From the NCBI GenBank assembly GCA_017398045.1, contig JAFQHI010000006.1, positions 62,001 to 126,000 of the forward strand: a stretch of DNA of 64,000 nucleotides, in the 5' to 3' direction. This document shows, piece by piece, positions 34,120 to 43,770 of this stretch. How positions within the stretch are numbered: the stretch's first letter is position 1; each line of letters begins with the position of its first letter. The position numbers and the translations under genes are program-made. This stretch comes from Alistipes sp. (GTDB taxonomy: Bacteria; Bacteroidota; Bacteroidia; Bacteroidales; Rikenellaceae). Under the pieces are notes generated by a model. That model had not been told where the DNA came from. It searched no databases and was given only the letters and a program-made list of their open reading frames with translations.

Positions 34120-35091
34120 TTACTTGTTTCGTCCCATGAGGCTCTTGGCATACTCACGCAGCGGCTCGATGCGCGCGGGGTCGGTTTGCAACGAATCGAG
34201 TTGCGCCAGGGCGCGCTCGAAACGAATCGCAATCTGCTGCTCGGTGAGGTGTGGCACATCGAGGGCATCATAGAGCGACTTTACGCGGGCAATCTTCTCC
34301 GCATCGGAGCGTTTCGCATCGAGGTGCGTAGTGCGCAACACCTCGCGTTGCTCCTCGTCGGCACGACTCATGGCCGTAATCATCAGGTAGGTCTTTTTGC
34401 CCTCCAGAATATCGCCACCGATGGCCTTGCCCAGGCGTTCATCACCGTAGCTGTCGAGCAAATCGTCCTGCAATTGGAAGGCCAAACCCAACTCGATGGC
34501 AAAACGACGCAGGGCCTTGCAATCCTCCTCGGAGGCACCGCCCAACATGGCACCAATCACCACCGCACCGGCCAACAAAACCGAGGTTTTCAGCTCAATC
34601 ATGCGCATATACTCCACCACCGAAACCTTCTGTTTCGTCTCGAAGTCCATGTCGTACTGCTGTCCCTCGCAGACTCCGATGGCCGTCTCGGAGAAGACCG
34701 AGAGAATCGGGTGCAATCGGTCGGTCTGCGTGCGACCCAGCAACTGATAGGCGGCAATCATCATCGCATCGCCCGAGAGGATGGCCACATTTTTGCCCCA
34801 CTTGGCATAGACCGAGGGCTTGCCGCGACGAATCAGCGCATTGTCCATAATATCGTCGTGCAGGAGCGTAAAGTTGTGGAACACCTCGATGGCGGCAGCG
34901 GCCGGCAGGGCGCGTTGGTAGTCATCCGAAAAGAGTCCGTAGGAGAGCATCAGCAACACGGGGCGCAGGCGTTTGCCGCCCCCCTCCAACGAATAGGCAA
35001 TCGGGGTGTAGAGCAGCTCCGGCTCGGCCGGCATCTCTATCTGTGCCAGGTAATTCTCCACCTGGTCGAGCAGTTTTTCGGCGTATAACAT
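34120..35091 (-). CDS. Polyprenyl diphosphate synthase (trans-isoprenyl)
   Basis: This enzyme condenses isopentenyl diphosphate with allylic diphosphates, supplying chains for quinones or other isoprenoids. The 323-residue protein has the first Asp-rich motif DDIMD (79-83, LLHDDIMDNALIRRGKPSV) and the second, LQDDLLDSYGD. The family is certain; the chain length (farnesyl, geranylgeranyl or octaprenyl) cannot be read safely. It diverges from the ROK kinase gene. Confidence 0.9.
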   Translation of the reverse strand: MLYAEKLLDQVENYLAQIEMPAEPELLYTPIAYSLEGGGKRLRPVLLMLSYGLFSDDYQRALPAAAAIEVFHNFTLLHDDIMDNALIRRGKPSVYAKWGKNVAILSGDAMMIAAYQLLGRTQTDRLHPILSVFSETAIGVCEGQQYDMDFETKQKVSVVEYMRMIELKTSVLLAGAVVIGAMLGGASEEDCKALRRFAIELGLAFQLQDDLLDSYGDERLGKAIGGDILEGKKTYLMITAMSRADEEQREVLRTTHLDAKRSDAEKIARVKSLYDALDVPHLTEQQIAIRFERALAQLDSLQTDPARIEPLREYAKSLMGRNK

Positions 35092-35125
35092 CTTCTTAAA
35101 AGCCTTATTAAGTTGAATTCTGACC

Positions 35126-35133
35126 CAAAATTA
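35126..35133 (-). promoter_or_regulatory. Possible -7 box of the polyprenyl synthase promoter
   Basis: On the minus strand this reads TAATTTTG, fitting TAnnTTTG, 35 bases before the start codon. No clear -33 TTTG is seen. Confidence 0.35.
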
Positions 35134-35142
35134 AGAAAAATC

Positions 35143-35173
35143 TTTGTTCCTGCCGAATTTTGCCGTAACTTTG
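35143..35173 (+). promoter_or_regulatory. Promoter of the ROK kinase operon
   Basis: TTTG at 35143-35146, 19 bases, then TAACTTTG at 35166-35173: an exact Bacteroidota promoter, 34 bases before the start codon. It probably drives the ROK kinase-uppP-truB genes. Confidence 0.8.
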
Positions 35174-35207
35174 GTGTCAGAAAAATACATATATAAGATA
35201 AAATCCC

Positions 35208-36209
35208 ATGAAAAAACTTGCAATAGGTATTGATATCGGTGGCATCAACACGGCCTTCGGCATGGTCGATGAACAGGGTGATGTCTATGCCGAATCGGTC
35301 ATCTCGACCCGCAAATATCCGCTCCTGGAAGATTACCCGACCTATGTCGCCGACCTGTGTCGCGCCCTGCGAACGATGATTGAGAGCATCTCTTTCGAGT
35401 TCGAGCTGGTAGGTATCGGTATCGGTGCGCCCAACGCCAACATCTATTCGGGCATGATTGAGCAGCCGGCCAACCTCTGGAAGTTCCGCGAGGAGGAGCA
35501 GAACCGCGACGAGAAGCGTCGTTTCTTCTCGCTGGCCAACGATATTTCGAAAAATTTTGGCGGAGTCAAGGTGCTGATTACAAACGATGCCAACGCTGCC
35601 ACCATCGGCGAGATGGTCTATGGCAACGCCAAGGGGATGAAGGATTTCATCATGATTACCCTCGGCACGGGTCTGGGTTCGGGTTTCGTCTCGAACGGAC
35701 AGATGATTTACGGCCACGACGGCTTTGCCGGTGAGTTCGGTCATGTGATTGTCGAGCGCGACGGCCGCCTGTGCGGTTGTGGTCGAAAGGGCTGTCTGGA
35801 GACCTACGTTTCGGCCACGGGTATCAAGCGCACGGCATTTGAGTTGATGGCCACGATGACCGACCGCAGCAAGCTGCGCGAGATTCCCTTTGCAGACTTC
35901 GATGCCTCGATGATTTCGGCTGCTGCCGAGGAGGGTGACCCGATTGCCAAGGAGTGCTTCCGTGTGACGGGTGAGCGACTGGGTCGCGCCCTGGCCGATG
36001 CCGTTACGGTCACCTCGCCCGAGGCGATTTTCCTCTTCGGAGGTCTGGCCAAAGCCGGCAAGCTGCTCTTCGAGCCTACCCAATGGTACATGGAGGAGAA
36101 CATGATGTTCGCCTACAAGAACAAAGTTAAACTCCTGCCGAGCGGTATCCAGGGCAAGAATGCCGCCATCCTCGGAGCCTCGGCACTGATTTGGCAGGCA
36201 ACGGCATAA
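35208..36209 (+). CDS. ROK-family sugar kinase (glucokinase-like)
   Basis: The 333-residue protein starts MKKLAIGIDIGGINTAFG, the phosphate-binding motif of ROK kinases, and carries the catalytic region TNDANAATIGE, the ROK signature with GHVIVERDGRLCGCGRKGCL and its zinc-binding cysteines, and a C-terminal FLFGGLAKAG. Glucokinase is the likely activity; other hexoses are possible. There is no DNA-binding domain, so it is not a ROK repressor. uppP follows after 12 bases. Confidence 0.88.
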   Translation: MKKLAIGIDIGGINTAFGMVDEQGDVYAESVISTRKYPLLEDYPTYVADLCRALRTMIESISFEFELVGIGIGAPNANIYSGMIEQPANLWKFREEEQNRDEKRRFFSLANDISKNFGGVKVLITNDANAATIGEMVYGNAKGMKDFIMITLGTGLGSGFVSNGQMIYGHDGFAGEFGHVIVERDGRLCGCGRKGCLETYVSATGIKRTAFELMATMTDRSKLREIPFADFDASMISAAAEEGDPIAKECFRVTGERLGRALADAVTVTSPEAIFLFGGLAKAGKLLFEPTQWYMEENMMFAYKNKVKLLPSGIQGKNAAILGASALIWQATA

Positions 36210-36221
36210 TCCGCAGCGACG

Positions 36222-37004
36222 ATGGATACCTTACAAGCCATCCTGCTCGGTATCGTGCAGGGCATTACCGAATTTTTACCCGTATCGTCGAGCGGCCACC
36301 TGCAAATTGCCAAGGAGCTGTTGGGCGTCGAATTGGAGAACAACATCACCTTCGACGTAACCCTCCATGCCGCCACGGTATTAAGTACCATCGTGGTCCT
36401 ATGGCAGGAGTTGTGGCGATTGGTGAAGGGGTGCTTTTCGAAGCGTTTTAACGAGGAGCAGGCCTATGTGCTGAAGGTCGTTCTTTCGATGATTCCGGCC
36501 GGTGTGGTCGGCGTGCTGTTTGCCGACGAGATTGAGGCCCTCTTCTCGTCACTTTGGTTCGTGGGGCTGATGCTCCTCCTGACAGCCGCCCTGTTGAGTT
36601 TTGCCTACTACGCCAAACCGCGCCAAAAGCAGGAAATCTCCTACCGTGATGCCTTCATCATCGGTATTGCGCAGGCCGCCGCCACGATGCCCGGCCTCTC
36701 GCGCTCGGGTTCGACGATTGCCACGGGACTGATTCTGGGCAACGAGAAATCCTCGGTGGCCAACTTCTCGTTCATCATGGTCATTCCGGTCATCCTGGGC
36801 AAGATGCTGCTCGATATCATGTCGGGCGAAATGGCCGCCATGTCGGTGCCGACCGAAGCCCTCGTAAGCGGCTTCCTTGCCGCCTTCCTCTCGGGTGCGC
36901 TGGCCTGCAAATTCATGATTGAGATTGTCAAGCGCGGCAAGCTCATCTGGTTTGCCCTCTACTGTGCCGTGGTGGGTCTTATCTGTCTGATTGGAACAAT
37001 TTAA
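36222..37004 (+). CDS. uppP: Undecaprenyl-diphosphatase
   Basis: UppP (BacA) is an inner-membrane enzyme that recycles undecaprenyl diphosphate for peptidoglycan and other envelope polymers; overproduction gives bacitracin resistance in other bacteria. The 260-residue protein is strongly hydrophobic with about eight transmembrane segments. It has the active-site motif QGITEFLPVSSSGHL (residues 13-27) and the second motif PGLSRSGSTIA. It is 3 bases from truB. Confidence 0.95.
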   Translation: MDTLQAILLGIVQGITEFLPVSSSGHLQIAKELLGVELENNITFDVTLHAATVLSTIVVLWQELWRLVKGCFSKRFNEEQAYVLKVVLSMIPAGVVGVLFADEIEALFSSLWFVGLMLLLTAALLSFAYYAKPRQKQEISYRDAFIIGIAQAAATMPGLSRSGSTIATGLILGNEKSSVANFSFIMVIPVILGKMLLDIMSGEMAAMSVPTEALVSGFLAAFLSGALACKFMIEIVKRGKLIWFALYCAVVGLICLIGTI

Positions 37005-37007
37005 GAG

Positions 37008-37724
37008 ATGGCTTACACGGAAGAGTTGCACGGCATCAATTTCGAGGAGGGCTACATTGCCGTCATCGACAAACCCCTCTATTGGACCTCGGCCGACGTG
37101 GTGCGTAAAATCAAATATGCCCTGCGTCGTTGCGGCTACCGCAAAATCAAGGTGGGTCATGCCGGCACACTCGACCCGCTGGCTACGGGTGTGCTGCTCG
37201 TCTGCATCGGTCGCGCCACGAAGATGGTGGATGCCCTGCAAGCCGAAGAGAAGGAGTATGTGGCCGAGCTGAAGTTCGGAGCCTCGACCCCGAGCTACGA
37301 CCGCGAACACACCATCGACCACACCTATCCCTGGCGACACATCACGCGCGAAAAGGTGGAGCAGACGCTCGACCATCTCTCGGGCGAAAGGTTGCAATCG
37401 CCTCCCCTCTACTCGGCCAAAAAGGTCGAGGGATTACGCGCCTACGAGATTGCCCGCGCGGGTGAAACGGTCGAACTAAAGCAATCGCTCATCAACATCT
37501 ACGAGATGCAAATCGAGCGTTTCGAACTGCCCGAAATGCAACTCAAAGTTAGATGCAGCCGTGGTACTTACATCCGCTCGCTGGCCTACGAAATCGGTTG
37601 CGAACTGCAAAGCGGAGCCTTCCTGACCTCGCTACGCAGAACCCGAAGTGGCGGTTTTACGGTCGAAAAGGGGTGGCAATTGGAAGATTTTTTAGAAAAA
37701 TTACAAATTTTTGAAACAAAATAG
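37008..37724 (+). CDS. truB: tRNA pseudouridine-55 synthase
   Basis: TruB makes pseudouridine 55 in the T-loop of tRNAs. The 238-residue protein shows KVGHAGTLDPLATGVL with the catalytic Asp56, and the downstream SRGTYIRSLAYEIG motif. It is at the short end for the family, with little beyond the catalytic domain. It is encoded between uppP and queA. Confidence 0.96.
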   Translation: MAYTEELHGINFEEGYIAVIDKPLYWTSADVVRKIKYALRRCGYRKIKVGHAGTLDPLATGVLLVCIGRATKMVDALQAEEKEYVAELKFGASTPSYDREHTIDHTYPWRHITREKVEQTLDHLSGERLQSPPLYSAKKVEGLRAYEIARAGETVELKQSLINIYEMQIERFELPEMQLKVRCSRGTYIRSLAYEIGCELQSGAFLTSLRRTRSGGFTVEKGWQLEDFLEKLQIFETK

Positions 37725-37778
37725 TCGTTTTTGCGTATTGTATTAGATTGTTTTAACCCAAAAAGTCAAGGTTAACCT

Positions 37779-38825
37779 ATGAAACTTTCGCAATACGGAT
37801 ACGACTTTACGCCCGAGATGGCGCAATATCCGACCATCAACCGTGACGATTCGCGGCTGATGGTCGTTCATCGTTCTACGGGTGAAATCGAACACCGCAT
37901 CTTCAAAGACATCCTCGAGTATTTCGACGAGAAGGACCTCTTCGTTTTCAACGACACGAAGGTCTTCCCGGCCCGTCTGTACGGCAACAAAGAGAAGACG
38001 GGGGCCGAAATTGAGATTTTCCTGCTCCGCGAGCTGAATCGCGAGTTGCGTCTGTGGGATGTGCTGGTGGACCCCGCCCGCAAAATCCGCATCGGTAACA
38101 AGCTTTATTTCGGTGACGACGACCTCCTGGTAGCCGAGGTTATCGACAACACCACCTCGCGCGGTCGCACGTTGCGCTTCCTCTTCGACGGCTCCTACGA
38201 GGAGTTCAAGGAGGCCCTCTACGCCCTGGGCGAGACCCCGCTGCCGCGCTGGATTCGCGAGAAGGTGGAGCCGGAGGATGCCGAGCGTTATCAGACGATT
38301 TTCGCCTCGAAAGAGGGTGCCGTAGCCGCCCCGACGGCCGGTATGCACTTCTCGAAGCACCTCTTAAAGCGCATGGAAATCAAGGGCGTGGATAGTGCGT
38401 TCCTCACCCTGCACGTGGGTCTTGGCAACTTCCGCACGGTCGATGTCGAGGACCTCTCGAAACACAAGATGGACTCCGAGCAGTACATCGTCACCCCCGA
38501 GACGGCCGAGACCGTGAACCGCGCCAAGCGCGAGGGTCGCAAGATTCTCGCGGTCGGCACGACGGTGATGCGCACCCTCGAGACGGTCACCTCGACCGGT
38601 GGCCAGATTAAGGCCGACGAGGGCTGGACCAACAAATTCATCTTCGCACCCCACGAGTTTGCCGTAGCCGATGCCATGGTTTCGAACTTCCACCTCCCCT
38701 ACTCCACGCAGTTGATGATGGTGGCCGCCTTTGGCGGATACGACCTGGTGATGAAGGCCTACGAAATCGCCCACAACGAGGGCTATCGTTTCGGCACCTA
38801 CGGTGATGCGATGCTGATTCTGTAA
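37779..38825 (+). CDS. queA: tRNA preQ1(34) S-adenosylmethionine ribosyltransferase-isomerase
   Basis: QueA transfers the ribosyl part of SAM to preQ1 in tRNA, making epoxyqueuosine. The 348-residue protein has [23 protein letters not shown], and the C-terminal [21 protein letters not shown] segment, all signature regions. It begins 54 bases after truB and is followed by a T-flanked hairpin. Confidence 0.96.
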   Translation: MKLSQYGYDFTPEMAQYPTINRDDSRLMVVHRSTGEIEHRIFKDILEYFDEKDLFVFNDTKVFPARLYGNKEKTGAEIEIFLLRELNRELRLWDVLVDPARKIRIGNKLYFGDDDLLVAEVIDNTTSRGRTLRFLFDGSYEEFKEALYALGETPLPRWIREKVEPEDAERYQTIFASKEGAVAAPTAGMHFSKHLLKRMEIKGVDSAFLTLHVGLGNFRTVDVEDLSKHKMDSEQYIVTPETAETVNRAKREGRKILAVGTTVMRTLETVTSTGGQIKADEGWTNKFIFAPHEFAVADAMVSNFHLPYSTQLMMVAAFGGYDLVMKAYEIAHNEGYRFGTYGDAMLIL

Positions 38826-38831
38826 GAGGAG

Positions 38832-38882
38832 CCTCAAAAAGGGTATTCAAAACGGTTTTTTGCCCCATCGGAAGGGGAAAAA
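38832..38882 (+). terminator. Terminator-like hairpin after queA, with motif shared with the rpsJ-rplC spacer
   Basis: A T tract and GCCCC at 38856-38866 can pair with GGGG and an A tract at 38874-38882 across a 7-base loop, and CCTATTTTTC follows. Bases 38832-38866 resemble 4202-4236 (29 of 34 compared positions identical), so part of this is a dispersed motif. Confidence 0.5.
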
Positions 38883-38907
38883 GAGCCTATTTTTCGGATT
38901 TTTTCAC

Positions 38908-38915
38908 TATCTTTG
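38908..38915 (+). promoter_or_regulatory. Probable -7 box before the glycogen-synthase-like gene
   Basis: TATCTTTG matches TAnnTTTG, 21 bases before the start codon. No convincing -33 box. Confidence 0.5.
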
Positions 38916-38936
38916 CACTTGTAAAACCAGCATAAC

Positions 38937-39746
38937 ATGGCAAACAAGATTCTGTATATGTGTCAGGAGATTACTCCCTATCTGCCCGAGACGGAGTGCT
39001 CCACGCTTTGCCGAACACTGACCCAGGCAATGCAGGAACGCGGCAACGAAATCCGCTCGTTCATGCCTCGCTACGGCTGTATCAACGAGCGTCGCCACCA
39101 ACTGCACGAGGTGATTCGCCTCTCGGGTATGAATCTCATCATCGACGACAACGACCACCAACTCATCATCAAGGTCGCCTCGATTCCTTCGGCTCGCGTA
39201 CAGATATACTTCATCGACAACGACGACTACTTTGCCCGCAAAGCGGCCCTTGTGGACCCCGAAACGGGCGAGGGCTTTGCCGACAACGACGAACGCGCCA
39301 TCTTCTTCGCACGCGGTGTGTTGGAGACGGTCAAGAAGTTGCGTTGGGCCCCCACGGTCGTGCATTGCCACGGTTGGCTGACGGCGGTGGCTCCGGTCTA
39401 TCTGAAGCGTGTCTTCTCGGATGACCCCATCTTCCGCGATGTAAAGGTGGTCGTATCGCTCTACGGCGATGAACTGCCCGGCAAATTGGACCCTGCATTT
39501 GCATCGAAAATCGCCAGCGAAGGCGTAACGGATAAAAACTTGGAGATTTTGAAGGAGCCTTCATACGAAAATCTCTGCCGTTTCGTTCTTGATTATGCCG
39601 ATGGCGTTGTGCTGGCTTCGGAGCGCATCTCGGAGGAGGTGCTGCAACTTGTTCGCGCAAGCGGCAAGCCGATTTTGGAGTACCAATCGCCCGAGGCACC
39701 GGACTTTTTCGATAATTACAACCGATTCTATGATGAAATTCAATAA
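38937..39746 (+). CDS. Short glycogen/starch-synthase-like protein (GT5 N-terminal half only)
   Basis: The 269-residue protein resembles only the N-terminal Rossmann domain of glycogen synthase: MCQEITPYLPETE, ERGNEIRSFMPRYG, and VVHCHGWLTAVAPVYLK. The ADP-glucose-binding KxGGL motif, expected after the first strand, is replaced by PETEC, and the whole C-terminal catalytic half is missing. Short proteins of this type recur in Bacteroidales and are often annotated as glycogen synthase; catalytic activity alone is doubtful. Its end overlaps the start of the DUF4270 lipoprotein gene. Confidence 0.75.
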   Translation: MANKILYMCQEITPYLPETECSTLCRTLTQAMQERGNEIRSFMPRYGCINERRHQLHEVIRLSGMNLIIDDNDHQLIIKVASIPSARVQIYFIDNDDYFARKAALVDPETGEGFADNDERAIFFARGVLETVKKLRWAPTVVHCHGWLTAVAPVYLKRVFSDDPIFRDVKVVVSLYGDELPGKLDPAFASKIASEGVTDKNLEILKEPSYENLCRFVLDYADGVVLASERISEEVLQLVRASGKPILEYQSPEAPDFFDNYNRFYDEIQ

Positions 39747-41337
39747 ACGCTGTCGAGCCTTGCTCAACCCGGGAACCCTACTGGCCGTCTTTGCCGCACT
39801 GGCTCTGACGGCCTGTGATGTTATGGTGGATGAGACGCTCGGCTCGAACCTGATGCCTGAAAATCAGCAGATGAAGGCGGGCTATATTGCCCTCGACAAC
39901 CTCAATCCGCGCCACTATGTCGAGACGCGACTCTACCAGACCGACTCGATTATCAGCTCGAATATCTCGATGGGTTACATGGGTTCGATGAAGGACGAGA
40001 AGCTGGGTCGCCGCGAGGCCGCCTTCCTGACCCAATACACCAACTACTACACGGTCGATTCGGGTTATTTCGGCTATCTGCCCATCTTCGACTCGGCGAT
40101 GCTGCTGCTCTCGATTGACACCTGGGGTGGCGACACCTCCGTCATGCAGCAGTTCGGTGTCTATGAGGTCCTTTCGAACGACTACCTCTCGAAGAGCGAG
40201 GATACGACCTTCTACCTGCGCTTCGACCCCGAGGCCGAAGGCATCATCTCGTCGGAGCCGCTCTTCACCTTCGAGTTGGGTGGCGAGAAAGGCCCTTCGA
40301 CGAAGGCCGTGACGCTCACCCCGACCGAGAGCGGCTATGCCTACCTCGACCGCCTCTTCCTCAAGGAGGGCAAATACAAGGGCGACTACTCGATTTACAG
40401 CACGGACAGCATCAAGCAGTGGCTCGACGAGTTCAAGGGTCTCTACATCAAGCCCTTCGAGCAGCCCGAGGGCGAAGGTACGCTCTATGTCACGACGCTC
40501 GAATCGTCGGCTCTCTCGATTTACGGCCGTAATCGCCGCAAGGAGGACCCCTCGCTCATTCAGGATACGATTGGCATGGTCTATTACTTCACCGACCCCT
40601 ACCAATTAAACCAGAATGTCTCGATTAACCACATCAAGCACGACTACTCGGAGGGTTCGCTGAACCTCGACGTAGCAGCCGTGAACGAGCGCAACGAGGA
40701 GCGCGAGGAGGCAGCCCAGCTCCTTGTCGAGGGCTTGGGTGGTGTCGTCTCGGAATTAACCTTCACGCAGGAGTTCTTCGATGAGCTGGATAAGATTCTT
40801 GCCGACGAATATGCCGCCTCGAAAAAGGAGTTCAAGACCTTCGCCTTCTCGCAGGCCATGATTTACTTCTACTTCCCGTCGAGCATCTACGACTACCTCT
40901 CCATCACGCCCGCGCTGGGTGCGCAATACGATGCGCTCATCGAAGAGATGGACGAGGCACAGGAGCGATTGGGTCTTTACACCGACTACAAGAAGCTGAC
41001 CGGTGTGTCGGATTATGCCTACGCCTATGAGCAGCAGTACAGCACAACCCTCGACTTTGACGGTTACATCAACCGCAGCCACGGTCGCTATGCGATGAAC
41101 ATCACGGGCTATGTGCAGAAGCTCTGGAACAGCTACCACAAAGAGTGTGAGGCGGCCGCAGAGGAGGGTCGCGCGGTGGACCTCGCCAAGGTGGAGGGTC
41201 GCACGATTTACCTCGCCCCCGAGGCCTATAGTCTCTACACCTTTAACTATAGTTACCTCCAGGGAACCAACAACAATCACGATGAAGAGCTAACGGCTCC
41301 TATCCGGATGACGTTAACCTACAATATGGTTCTTTAA
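39733..41337 (+). CDS. DUF4270 family lipoprotein
   Basis: A predicted outer-membrane or periplasmic lipoprotein of about 534 residues. The signal sequence ends in a lipobox, ALALTACDVMVDETLG. I choose the ATG at 39733 (an adjacent ATG at 39730 is equally possible); longer frames run inside the preceding gene. The body is Tyr/Asp/Glu-rich with beta-strand-like composition, as in DUF4270 proteins of Bacteroidota. No enzymatic motif was recognised. It overlaps the upstream gene by 14 bases, which suggests joint expression with the glycogen-synthase-like protein. Confidence 0.72.
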   Translation: MKFNKRCRALLNPGTLLAVFAALALTACDVMVDETLGSNLMPENQQMKAGYIALDNLNPRHYVETRLYQTDSIISSNISMGYMGSMKDEKLGRREAAFLTQYTNYYTVDSGYFGYLPIFDSAMLLLSIDTWGGDTSVMQQFGVYEVLSNDYLSKSEDTTFYLRFDPEAEGIISSEPLFTFELGGEKGPSTKAVTLTPTESGYAYLDRLFLKEGKYKGDYSIYSTDSIKQWLDEFKGLYIKPFEQPEGEGTLYVTTLESSALSIYGRNRRKEDPSLIQDTIGMVYYFTDPYQLNQNVSINHIKHDYSEGSLNLDVAAVNERNEEREEAAQLLVEGLGGVVSELTFTQEFFDELDKILADEYAASKKEFKTFAFSQAMIYFYFPSSIYDYLSITPALGAQYDALIEEMDEAQERLGLYTDYKKLTGVSDYAYAYEQQYSTTLDFDGYINRSHGRYAMNITGYVQKLWNSYHKECEAAAEEGRAVDLAKVEGRTIYLAPEAYSLYTFNYSYLQGTNNNHDEELTAPIRMTLTYNMVL

Positions 41338-41360
41338 CGAACTGAAAATCAAGCCAAAGG

Positions 41361-41396
41361 CGAAACCTGAGTCTCGGACTTGGGTTTTCGTGTTTT
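41361..41396 (+). terminator. Terminator after the DUF4270 gene
   Basis: CGAAACCTGAGTC (41361-41373) pairs with GACTTGGGTTTTCG (41377-41390) with wobble pairs and a short loop, followed by TGTTTTA. Confidence 0.6.
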
Positions 41397-41447
41397 AAGA
41401 AATCGGGGTCCTGCGGGACACCCACAGAGAAGATAGAAAAGTCTGTT

Positions 41448-43751
41448 ATGCAGGAAAATTTAGTCATTGTCGAGTCACCGGCCAAGGCCAAGACCATCGA
41501 GAAATTTCTCGGTGGAGACTTTATGGTTCGTTCGAGTTTCGGACACATCCGCGATTTGGCCAAAAAGGGGTTGGGTATCGAAGTAGATGGCGGCTTTGCC
41601 CCCGTATATGAGATTCCCGCCGACAAGCGCAAGGTGGTCAGTGAACTCTCGAAATTGGCCAAAGACAAAACCGTCTGGTTGGCTTCCGATGAAGACCGCG
41701 AAGGAGAGGCCATCGCATGGCACCTGACCGAAGTGTTGGGTCTCCCGGTCGAGAAGACAAAACGTATCGTCTTCCACGAAATCACCAAGAAGGCCATCTT
41801 GGAGGCAATCGAAAAACCGCGCACGGTCAATATGGACTTGGTCAATGCCCAGCAGGCACGCCGCGTATTGGACCGCCTGGTGGGTTTTGAGCTTTCGCCC
41901 GTGCTTTGGAAGAAGGTGCGCCCTGCGCTTTCGGCAGGCCGTGTGCAGTCGGTAGCGGTGCGTCTGATTGTGGAGCGCGAGCGCGAGATTATCGCCTTCC
42001 GTTCGACCCCCTATTTCCGTGTGGTGGCACAATTCTATGCCCAGAACGACCCCGAGAAGAGCCTCTTCCGCGCCGAACTGTCGAAGCGTTTCGACACGGC
42101 TCGCGAGGCCGAGGAGTTCCTCCTCTCGTGCAAGGGGGCTTCGTTCCGCGTGATAAAGAGCGAGGAGAAGCCGGCTCAACGCTTCCCCGCACCCCCCTTT
42201 ACCACCTCGACCCTCCAGCAGGAGGCGGGACGTAAGCTCGGCATGAGCGTTTCGCAGACGATGTCCGTGGCCCAGCACCTCTACGAGCAGGGTCTTATCA
42301 CCTATATGCGTACCGACTCGGTGAACCTGGCCGTACAGGCATTGGCCCAGTGCAAGGAGGAGGTGACGAAGCATTTTGGCGAGGAGTACCACCGCTGGTT
42401 CAACTACAAGACCAAGAGCAAGGGGGCGCAAGAGGCACACGAGGCCATTCGTCCCTCTTACATCGACCGCCAGTCGATTGAGGGTACAGCGGCCGAGAAG
42501 CGTCTCTACGACCTGATTTGGAAGCGCACGGTCGCCTCGCAGATGGTACCTGCCGAGCTGGACCGCACGACCATCACGATTGAGATTGGCGGCTCGGAGT
42601 ATCAGTTTGTGGCCCAGGGCGAGGTGATTCGTTTCGATGGTTTCCTCCGCCTCTACTCCGAATCGACCGACGAGGAGCAAAGCTCCGAACAGGGCGAGGG
42701 CCTGCTGCCGAAACTGACGGCCGGCGATATGCTGACGGCCAAGCAGATTACCGCGACGGAGCGTTTCACGATGGCCCCCTCGCGCTACAACGAGGCCTCG
42801 CTTGTGAAGCGTCTCGAGGAGCTGGGTATCGGCCGACCTTCGACCTATGCCCCCACCATTACGACCATTATCAACCGCGGTTATGTCGAGAAGCAGAACC
42901 GCGAGGGCCACAAGCGCAGCTATCAGCAATTTACCCTTTCGGGCAACAAGCTCACCTCGAAACAGGCAACCGAGAGCGTCGGCAAGGAGCGCAACCGCCT
43001 CTCGCCCACGGATATCGGTATGCTGGTGAACGACTACCTCGAAACGCAGTTCGGCCCCATTCTGGACTACAACTTCACGGCCTCGGTCGAGAAGGAGTTC
43101 GACCGTGTGGCCGAGGGTGAAATCACCTGGCATAAGATGATTGGCGACTTCTATGGTCCCTTCCACAAGATGGTGGATGAGGCCATCGGCACCCAGACCG
43201 ATCGCACGAGTCAGGTGCGCGAGTTGGGTATCGACCCCGCAACGGGTCATGTGGTACGCGCCCGCATCGGCCGCTACGGACCGATGGTCGAGATTGAGGG
43301 CGAGGAGGGCGAGAAGGCCCGCTTTGCCTCGATGAAGAAGGGTCAGCTCATCGAGTCCATCACCCTCGAGGAGGCCCTCGAGCTGTTTGCCCTGCCCCGC
43401 ACGGTGGGTGAGCTGGATGGCGAAGAGTTGGTCGTAGGCATTGGCCGCTTTGGTGCCTACATCCGCCACGGCAAGGCCTTCACCTCGCTACAGAAGGGCG
43501 ACGACCCCTACACGGTAAGCTACGAGCGTTGCGTCGAGCTGGTCAAGGCCAAGGAGGCCTCGGCCGCTGCCGCACGCACGCCGTTGCGCACCTTCGACGA
43601 GGACAAAGAGATGCTTATCAAGCAGGGGCCCTATGGGGCTTACATCGCCTACAAGGGGAAGAACTACCGCCTGCCGAAGGGGGCAAAGGTGGAGACGCTG
43701 ACCCTCGAGAAGTGTCTGGAGATTGTCGAGAAATCGAAAAAACGTGCTTAA
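41448..43751 (+). CDS. topA: DNA topoisomerase I (type IA)
   Basis: TopA relaxes negative supercoils by breaking one strand. The 767-residue protein has the Toprim domain (IVESPAKAKTIEKFLG at the N-terminus, DEDREGEAIAWH), the catalytic tyrosine in TYMRTDSVNL (Tyr286), and the PSRYNEASLVKRLEELGIGRPSTYA motif. The C-terminus has short repeats (GRYGPMVEIEG, GRFGAYIRHGK, GPYGAYIAYKGKNYRLPKG) rather than classic four-cysteine zinc fingers, a normal form in Bacteroidota. Confidence 0.97.
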   Translation: MQENLVIVESPAKAKTIEKFLGGDFMVRSSFGHIRDLAKKGLGIEVDGGFAPVYEIPADKRKVVSELSKLAKDKTVWLASDEDREGEAIAWHLTEVLGLPVEKTKRIVFHEITKKAILEAIEKPRTVNMDLVNAQQARRVLDRLVGFELSPVLWKKVRPALSAGRVQSVAVRLIVEREREIIAFRSTPYFRVVAQFYAQNDPEKSLFRAELSKRFDTAREAEEFLLSCKGASFRVIKSEEKPAQRFPAPPFTTSTLQQEAGRKLGMSVSQTMSVAQHLYEQGLITYMRTDSVNLAVQALAQCKEEVTKHFGEEYHRWFNYKTKSKGAQEAHEAIRPSYIDRQSIEGTAAEKRLYDLIWKRTVASQMVPAELDRTTITIEIGGSEYQFVAQGEVIRFDGFLRLYSESTDEEQSSEQGEGLLPKLTAGDMLTAKQITATERFTMAPSRYNEASLVKRLEELGIGRPSTYAPTITTIINRGYVEKQNREGHKRSYQQFTLSGNKLTSKQATESVGKERNRLSPTDIGMLVNDYLETQFGPILDYNFTASVEKEFDRVAEGEITWHKMIGDFYGPFHKMVDEAIGTQTDRTSQVRELGIDPATGHVVRARIGRYGPMVEIEGEEGEKARFASMKKGQLIESITLEEALELFALPRTVGELDGEELVVGIGRFGAYIRHGKAFTSLQKGDDPYTVSYERCVELVKAKEASAAAARTPLRTFDEDKEMLIKQGPYGAYIAYKGKNYRLPKGAKVETLTLEKCLEIVEKSKKRA

Positions 43752-43770
43752 CGTAACACCTTAAAACCAA

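Noticed and set aside
36191-36451. Alternative frame overlapping the uppP start
   Set aside because: uppP in the other frame has full-length family motifs and good spacing from the ROK kinase gene.
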